A stretch of 10,806 nt of DNA from an uncultured Eubacteriales bacterium. GTDB taxonomy: Bacteria; Bacillota; Clostridia; Oscillospirales; Acutalibacteraceae. The stretch covers positions 1-10,806 of the forward strand of contig ONEU01000139.1 in assembly GCA_900316925.1 (NCBI GenBank), in the 5' to 3' direction. Positions 7,505 to 10,806 of the stretch are shown here, piece after piece; position 1 is the stretch's first letter, and the number at the start of each line of letters is the position of its first letter. The notes below the pieces were generated by a model that was not told the origin of the DNA, made no database searches, and saw only the letters and a list, made by a program, of their open reading frames with translations. Both the position numbers and the translations under genes were made by a program.

Positions 7505-7533
7505 TTGACAATTGGCGGTATAGATATTATAAT
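7505..7533 (+). promoter_or_regulatory. Consensus sigma-A promoter of the AraC-type gene
   Basis: TTGACA (7505-7510), a 17-bp spacer and TATAAT (7528-7533), all at consensus. A- and T-rich tracts just upstream (about 7480-7500) could act as an UP element. The expected start is near 7540, which leaves a leader of about 230 nt before the ATG at 7773. A dyad (TTGACAATT at 7505-7513, AATTGTAAA at 7531-7539, 8 of 9 matching) overlaps both promoter boxes. Confidence 0.8.
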
Positions 7534-7626
7534 TGTAAAAAAGAGGTATTTTAAAACAGCAAAAAACGCATGATAGCATTATAATACATCCGCTGCCCTG
7601 GGCATTTTTGGAAATTATTTTCACTA

Positions 7627-7671
7627 ATTGATAGTTGAATCGAGTAAACTCATTTTAATCAATCTTTTTTT
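7627..7671 (+). terminator. Terminator-like hairpin in the araC leader
   Basis: ATTGAT (7627-7632) pairs with ATCAAT (7658-7663), with an inner GAG/CTC stem (7642-7644, 7649-7651), and seven T residues follow at 7665-7671. The stem is AT-rich and interrupted, so this is a weak candidate. If real, it would end a transcript of about 130 nt from the promoter upstream, by attenuation or as a small RNA. Otherwise the leader (about 7540-7772) holds no gene that I can support. Confidence 0.3.
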
Positions 7672-7756
7672 GTTTCGGACAATAGTATCCTTACTCGGAC
7701 GCCGACGATTCTTAATGCTGTATGCTGACAGAGTTTTTGCAAATATTCCTCTCACG

Positions 7757-7763
7757 AAAGGAG
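7757..7763 (+). promoter_or_regulatory. Ribosome binding site that sets the AraC-type start
   Basis: AAAGGAG lies 9 nt before the ATG at 7773. An in-frame ATG at 7722 would add 17 residues but has no such site, so 7773 is preferred. Confidence 0.8.
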
Positions 7764-7772
7764 TTAACAATA

Positions 7773-8663
7773 ATGCAGCAGGAAGAATTGATGAGTCTGA
7801 AAGAAACAGGTCAGAAAGGCGACTTTCTTTTGCCGCTGGTCGTCTGCAAGACGGTACTGCCTGATTTTTATACAACCTTTCCCATGCACTGGCACAATGA
7901 GATGGAGATTGTGGTGGTTGATGAGGGCGATTTTGAAGAGACGATTGACTTTGAGACCTATCATATCCGCAAGGGCGATATTGTGTTGGTTCCACCCTGT
8001 ATGCTCCACTCCTTCAAGCAGTTTGAGGAAGAAAAATCCGTTTTCAGAAGTATCATTTTTGATCTGAGCATTGTGACCGGCAACAATACCGATGCGTGTT
8101 CCATCAAATATTTCACGCCGTTCCTGGAGAACCGCTATATCTCTCCGGCGGTGATCTCTTCAAGCAAGCCGCATTATGAAGAACTGCGAGCAATTGTCAC
8201 GGAGCTGCTGGATATCTATTCCGAGAAGAAGGAATGCTTTGAACTGAAGCTCAAAGCAAAGCTGTTTGAACTCTTCTATCTGCTGTTCTGTTACTTCTTC
8301 GAGGGAGAGGAAAATGCCAATGCCATCAAGAGCGGCACGACCAAGAGCGTGAAGATGATCCTCGATTATATCAGCGCCAACTATATGTATCCCATCACCA
8401 TCGAGGAGCTTGCCGAAACCGTCAACCTCAGCAAGCATTACTTCATGCGTTTCTTCAAAAAGTATATGGGCATGACCTGTATTGAGTATATCAACGACTA
8501 TCGTCTCAACATTGCTGCAAACCTCCTGCTTACCACCCGGATGAGGATCACCGAGGTTGCCGCCAGTATCGGTATTACCAACCTGTCCTACTTTAACAGG
8601 ATTTTCAAGAAAAAATATCACATCACCCCCAAGGAGTACCGGGTCAATGCGGATAATACCTGA
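7773..8663 (+). CDS. AraC-family transcriptional regulator with cupin domain
   Basis: A 296-residue cytoplasmic DNA-binding protein. The N-terminal half is a cupin-type sensing domain: MHWHNEMEIVVV at 38-49 with paired histidines H39 and H41, then KGDIVLVPP at 67-75 and LHSF at 78-81. The C-terminal 100 residues hold two helix-turn-helix units: the first at about 208-229 (ITIEELAETVNLSKHYFMRF) and the second at about 257-280, followed by the family signature ending in ITPKEYR. Such regulators often control sugar or glycan use, but no transporter or hydrolase is next to it, so the ligand and targets are unknown. It is transcribed alone from a consensus promoter and ends in its own terminator. 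It is divergent to nfnAB, so regulation of itself or of nfnAB is possible but unproven. Confidence 0.92.
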   Translation: MQQEELMSLKETGQKGDFLLPLVVCKTVLPDFYTTFPMHWHNEMEIVVVDEGDFEETIDFETYHIRKGDIVLVPPCMLHSFKQFEEEKSVFRSIIFDLSIVTGNNTDACSIKYFTPFLENRYISPAVISSSKPHYEELRAIVTELLDIYSEKKECFELKLKAKLFELFYLLFCYFFEGEENANAIKSGTTKSVKMILDYISANYMYPITIEELAETVNLSKHYFMRFFKKYMGMTCIEYINDYRLNIAANLLLTTRMRITEVAASIGITNLSYFNRIFKKKYHITPKEYRVNADNT

Positions 8664-8691
8664 TCTCCGGAGGGGAGGAGCCGGCGTCTCA

Positions 8692-8739
8692 TTCTCGAAA
8701 GCCAGGCCGGTTTCTCCGGTTCGGGAGAGGTGTTTTTTT
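8692..8739 (+). terminator. Intrinsic terminator after the AraC-type gene
   Basis: TTCTCGAA (8692-8699) pairs with 8720-8727, including two G-T pairs. Inside it, a CCGG/CCGG inner hairpin (8707-8710 with 8716-8719) can form. Seven T residues follow at 8733-8739. A competing GC-rich pairing of 8677-8685 with 8706-8717 is also possible. It separates the regulator from the str operon. Confidence 0.7.
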
Positions 8740-8763
8740 CTGAAAACGGTTCCTGAACAGATG

Positions 8764-8780
8764 ATTCCCATGAAGGGAAT
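8764..8780. repeat. Inverted repeat upstream of the rpsL promoter
   Basis: ATTCCC (8764-8769) and GGGAAT (8775-8780) form a perfect 6-bp dyad with a 5-bp centre, ending 17 bp before the -35 box. A second, mutually exclusive pairing uses ACGGTTCC (8746-8753) with 8776-8785. No T-tract follows on either strand, so it is not a simple terminator. Function unknown. Confidence 0.35.
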
Positions 8781-8797
8781 GCCGTGAAAAAAAATAC

Positions 8798-8827
8798 TTG
8801 ACAAAACACATACCCTTATGGTAAAAT
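8798..8827 (+). promoter_or_regulatory. Main promoter of the str operon
   Basis: TTGACA (8798-8803), an 18-bp spacer and TAAAAT (8822-8827), with TG at 8819-8820 giving an extended -10. A run of eight A residues or more lies just upstream (8787-8794). Expected start near 8832-8836, which leaves an rpsL leader of about 160 nt. Confidence 0.82.
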
Positions 8828-8835
8828 TTTTAATT

Positions 8836-8852
8836 GCAGGCGTAGAGCCTGC
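8836..8852 (+). other. Hairpin at the 5' end of the str mRNA
   Basis: GCAGGC (8836-8841) and GCCTGC (8847-8852) form a perfect GC-rich stem with a GTAGA loop, placed at or within a few bases of the expected 5' end of the transcript. A 5'-terminal stem of this kind could protect the mRNA from 5'-end-dependent decay. Confidence 0.5.
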
Positions 8853-8888
8853 TGATGAAAGTTTTGCTGTAAGGGTTAGCTATTTTTC

Positions 8889-8897
8889 TGATAAAAT
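8889..8897 (+). promoter_or_regulatory. Possible second promoter of rpsL (extended -10 only)
   Basis: TG at 8889-8890, one base, then TAAAAT at 8892-8897 repeats the extended -10 form of the main promoter 70 bp upstream. No good -35 box is present at 17-18 bp, so this is a weak candidate for a tandem promoter. Confidence 0.25.
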
Positions 8898-8937
8898 GGT
8901 GGAATATTACAGTAAAAATGAATAATCACGGGGCGTT

Positions 8938-8960
8938 CGGGACAGACTGATTGTCACCCG
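8938..8960 (+). other. Stem-loop before the rpsL ribosome binding site
   Basis: CGGGACA (8938-8944) pairs with TGT (8952-8954) and CCCG (8957-8960) around a CA bulge, with a 7-nt loop. It lies 20 nt before AAGGAGGTG (8981-8989). A role in translational control of rpsL is possible but not shown. Confidence 0.4.
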
Positions 8961-8996
8961 CCGCCGCAGAAAAAATATGCAAGGAGGTGCAAAGAA

Positions 8997-9419
8997 TTGC
9001 CAACATTTAACCAATTGGTTCGTAAGGGCAGAGAAGTATCCGAAAAGAAAGCAAAGGCTCCTGCACTGCTCAAGGGCTGGAACTCCAAGAAGCGCAGAGC
9101 AATCGATCAGAACTCTCCTCAGAAGAGAGGCGTTTGTACTGCTGTGAAGACCGCTACCCCGAAAAAGCCTAACTCCGCTATCAGAAAGATTGCCAGAGTA
9201 AGACTTTCCAACGGAATCGAGGTAACATCCTATATTCCCGGTGTAGGTCATAACCTTCAGGAGCACAGCGTGGTGCTGATCAGAGGCGGCCGTGTAAAGG
9301 ACCTCCCTGGTGTGCGTTATCACATCATTCGCGGTACCCTGGATGCACAGGGCGTAGCAAAGCGTATGCAGGCTCGTTCCAAGTACGGTGCTAAGCGTCC
9401 GAAGGCAGGCAATAAGTAA
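8997..9419 (+). CDS. rpsL: 30S ribosomal protein S12
   Basis: A 140-residue S12, part of the decoding centre of the small subunit. The start is TTG at 8997, 7 nt after the AAGGAGGTG site; the following PTFNQLVRKG is the normal N-terminus, so TTG is the true start. It carries the Firmicutes-type insertion before SPQKRGVCT (40-48). The PKKPNSA loop (55-61) and RVKDLPG loop (99-105) are intact. K56 and K101, the positions equivalent to E. coli K42 and K87 where streptomycin-resistance changes arise, are both the sensitive-type Lys. D102 is the Asp that can be methylthiolated in some bacteria. It is the first gene of the str operon, with its own promoter. Confidence 0.98.
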   Translation: MPTFNQLVRKGREVSEKKAKAPALLKGWNSKKRRAIDQNSPQKRGVCTAVKTATPKKPNSAIRKIARVRLSNGIEVTSYIPGVGHNLQEHSVVLIRGGRVKDLPGVRYHIIRGTLDAQGVAKRMQARSKYGAKRPKAGNK

Positions 9420-9479
9420 TCCGATGCTTCAGAATTTCGGAAAACCATTCTAAAGGATTTACGTTTTTAAGATGATGCA

Positions 9480-9521
9480 ATACAGAGATGTATTTTGAGA
9501 TAGATTCAAGCCTCTCTGTAT
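9480..9521 (+). other. Long hairpin in the rpsL-rpsG gap
   Basis: ATACAGAGA (9480-9488) and TCTCTGTAT (9513-9521) are perfect 9-bp complements, and an inner TTGA/TCAA stem can form in the loop. It lies in a 166-nt gap that is otherwise without a gene. There is no T-tract, so termination is unlikely. In E. coli, S7 represses its own operon by binding the rpsL-rpsG gap; this hairpin is a candidate analogue by position only. Confidence 0.5.
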
Positions 9522-9570
9522 GGCCAACGGAAGCAAAGTCCTTTCGAGTACCTATGAAATCACAACTGTG

Positions 9571-9577
9571 AAGGAGG
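9571..9577 (+). promoter_or_regulatory. Ribosome binding site supporting a GTG start for rpsG
   Basis: AAGGAGG lies 8 nt before the GTG at 9586. The frame stays open back to an ATG at 9520, but that ATG lacks such a site and would add 22 residues absent from S7. Confidence 0.85.
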
Positions 9578-9585
9578 GAAGTAAA

Positions 9586-10056
9586 GTGCCAAGAAGAGGT
9601 AATGTTGCAAAACGTGACGTTTTGCCCGATCCGGTTTATAATTCAAAGCTCGTTACTCGTCTGATCAACAACATCATGTATGATGGTAAAAAGGGTGTCG
9701 CTCAGAAGATCGTTTACGGTGCTTTCAATATCGTGAATGAGAAAACAGGAAAAGAGCCGCTCGAAGTTTTTGAGCAGGCAATGGAAAAGGTAATGCCGTC
9801 TCTTGAGGTAAAGGCCCGCCGTGTAGGTGGTGCAACCTACCAGGTTCCTATGGAGGTAAGACCCGAGAGAAGACAGACCCTCGGACTTCGTTGGATCTCA
9901 AGATATTCCAGACTCAGATCTGAGAAGACCATGAAGGAAAGACTTGCCGGAGAAATCCTTGATGCTGTCAACGGCATCGGTGGTGCTGCCAAGAAGTGCG
10001 AGGAAACACACAGAATGGCAGAAGCAAATAAGGCATTTGCACACTACAGATGGTAA
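9586..10056 (+). CDS. rpsG: 30S ribosomal protein S7
   Basis: A 156-residue S7, the primary 16S rRNA-binding protein that nucleates assembly of the 30S head. The GTG start gives the usual N-terminus PRRGNVAKRDVLPDPVYNSK. The conserved core is present: KLVTRLINNIMYDGKK, KARRVGGATYQVPMEVRPER around the RNA-binding hairpin, and LRWISRYSR. The C-terminal helix ends in AHYRW. The length is normal for the family. It follows rpsL by 166 nt, a long gap for this operon that holds a 9-bp hairpin, and precedes fusA by 65 nt. Confidence 0.98.
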   Translation: MPRRGNVAKRDVLPDPVYNSKLVTRLINNIMYDGKKGVAQKIVYGAFNIVNEKTGKEPLEVFEQAMEKVMPSLEVKARRVGGATYQVPMEVRPERRQTLGLRWISRYSRLRSEKTMKERLAGEILDAVNGIGGAAKKCEETHRMAEANKAFAHYRW

Positions 10057-10057
10057 T

Positions 10058-10100
10058 GGCGGCTTCTGTGCCGTCTGCAGCGTGCGGCTGAACGCCGCAT
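10058..10100 (+). other. Two tandem hairpins in the rpsG-fusA gap
   Basis: First hairpin: GGCGGC (10058-10063) with GCCGTC (10070-10075, one G-T pair), loop of 6. Second: TGCGGC (10083-10088) with GCCGCA (10094-10099), loop TGAAC. No T-tract follows. The second stem ends 8 nt before the fusA ribosome binding site TAAGGAGG (10108-10115). They may be processing or stability elements, or control fusA translation. Confidence 0.5.
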
Positions 10101-10121
10101 AAGAACATAAGGAGGATATCA

Positions 10122-10806
10122 ATGGGAAGGCAAGTATCACTTGAAATGACTCGTAATATCGGTATCATGGCCCACATCGATGCCGGTAAAACCACAACCA
10201 CAGAACGTATTCTTTTCTATACCGGTGTTAACCACAAGATCGGTGAGACCCATGAGGGTGCTTCAACCATGGACTGGATGGCACAGGAGAAGGAAAGAGG
10301 AATTACGATCACTTCCGCAGCTACAACCTGTTTCTGGTCAGGAAGTGACGGCTCCAAGGGAAGCCACAGAATCAATATTATCGACACCCCCGGACACGTG
10401 GACTTCACCGTTGAAGTCGAACGTTCGTTGCGTGTACTCGATGGAGCAGTCACAGTACTCTGTGCCAAAGGCGGAGTCGAGCCTCAGTCGGAGACTGTAT
10501 GGAGACAGGCCGAGAAATATCATGTGCCAAGGATGATCTTCGTCAACAAGATGGACATCATGGGTGCAGACTTCTATCGTGTCGTGGACATGGTGAAGGA
10601 CAGACTCAAGGCCAATGCGATCCCCATCCAGCTTCCGATAGGTAAGGAAGACTCATTTGTAGGGATCATCGACCTCATCAAGATGGAGGCGGAGATCTAC
10701 AAAGATGAGCTGGGCAAGGAGTACGACAGGGCTGATATTCCCGAAGAACTGAAGGACGAAGCCAATTCGTGGCGCGAACAGCTGCTGGAGTCGGTATCTG
10801 AACTCG
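10122..10806 (+). CDS. fusA: Elongation factor G (5' part, cut by window end)
   Basis: The first 228 codons of the translocation GTPase EF-G, open at the window edge; the full protein is usually about 690-700 residues. The ATG follows TAAGGAGG by 6 nt. GTPase motifs are complete so far: P-loop AHIDAGKTT at 17-25, switch I region RGITITSAATT at 59-69, DTPGH at 88-92, and NKMD at 142-145. The sequence then enters the G' insertion region. In the str operon it is the third gene after rpsL and rpsG, and tuf often follows. Nothing unusual is seen in the visible portion. Confidence 0.97.
   Translation, partial: MGRQVSLEMTRNIGIMAHIDAGKTTTTERILFYTGVNHKIGETHEGASTMDWMAQEKERGITITSAATTCFWSGSDGSKGSHRINIIDTPGHVDFTVEVERSLRVLDGAVTVLCAKGGVEPQSETVWRQAEKYHVPRMIFVNKMDIMGADFYRVVDMVKDRLKANAIPIQLPIGKEDSFVGIIDLIKMEAEIYKDELGKEYDRADIPEELKDEANSWREQLLESVSEL

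Noticed and set aside
7176..7540. Rex (redox repressor) site near the nfnAB promoter
   Set aside because: I looked for a TTGTGA/TTCACAA-type or TTGTTAA-type palindrome and saw none; the inverted repeat present has a different sequence.
7628..7864. 78-codon open frame starting in the araC leader
   Set aside because: It overlaps the AraC-type gene in another frame, has a TTG start without a ribosome binding site, and starts inside the terminator-like hairpin.
9520..9585. N-terminal extension of S7 from an ATG at 9520
   Set aside because: The added 22 residues are not part of S7, the ATG overlaps a hairpin arm and has no ribosome binding site, while the GTG at 9586 has a strong one.
1..10806. 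CRISPR array, tRNA, rRNA or insertion sequence
   Set aside because: No evenly spaced direct repeats, tRNA-like fold, rRNA sequence or transposase was seen on either strand.

Overview
The window looks like chromosomal DNA from a Clostridia-class Bacillota, perhaps a gut Lachnospiraceae or Oscillospiraceae relative; the genus cannot be fixed from the sequence. The basis is the strong AGGAGG-type ribosome binding sites, the TTG and GTG starts, the Firmicutes-type S12, the sigma-A-like promoters, the U-tract terminators, and an NfnAB pair, which is typical of anaerobic fermenters.

Layout. (1) Bases 5-4818, plus strand: four closely spaced genes for secreted surface proteins. The first has an ordinary signal peptide and a C-terminal PPKTG sortase-type wall anchor. 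The next three carry SipW-type (TasA/camelysin-like) signal segments. The last of these is 945 residues long and joins a TasA-like N-terminal module to a long right-handed beta-helix-like region. The run ends in a strong terminator at 4839-4875. No signal peptidase or sortase lies inside the window; the cluster continues to the left. (2) Bases 4882-7264, minus strand: nfnA-nfnB, encoding the electron-bifurcating NADH-dependent ferredoxin:NADP+ oxidoreductase. They have a good extended -10 promoter (7236-7264) and a terminator (4882-4915) that faces the one from the surface operon. (3) Bases 7265-7772: an AT-rich divergent control region with a perfect 9-bp inverted repeat, further copies of its half-site, a consensus sigma-A promoter (TTGACA, 17 bp, TATAAT), and a roughly 230-nt leader with a terminator-like hairpin. 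(4) Bases 7773-8663, plus strand: an AraC-family cupin/HTH regulator followed by a terminator. (5) Bases 8798-10806, plus strand: the start of the str operon (rpsL, rpsG, 5' part of fusA) with its own promoter and conspicuous hairpins in the leader and in both intergenic gaps.

How the parts fit. The surface cluster probably builds a wall-linked fibre or matrix structure, with TasA-like subunits, a beta-helix protein and a sortase-anchored partner. NfnAB links NADH, NADPH and ferredoxin pools for fermentation. The AraC-type protein may control itself, and possibly nfnAB, through the shared intergenic region, but its target and ligand cannot be read from the sequence. The str operon is core translation machinery and shows candidate RNA structures for differential or autogenous control. 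The parts with most novelty are the TasA-like/beta-helix surface operon, the half-site array with the structured araC leader, and the str-operon intergenic hairpins.
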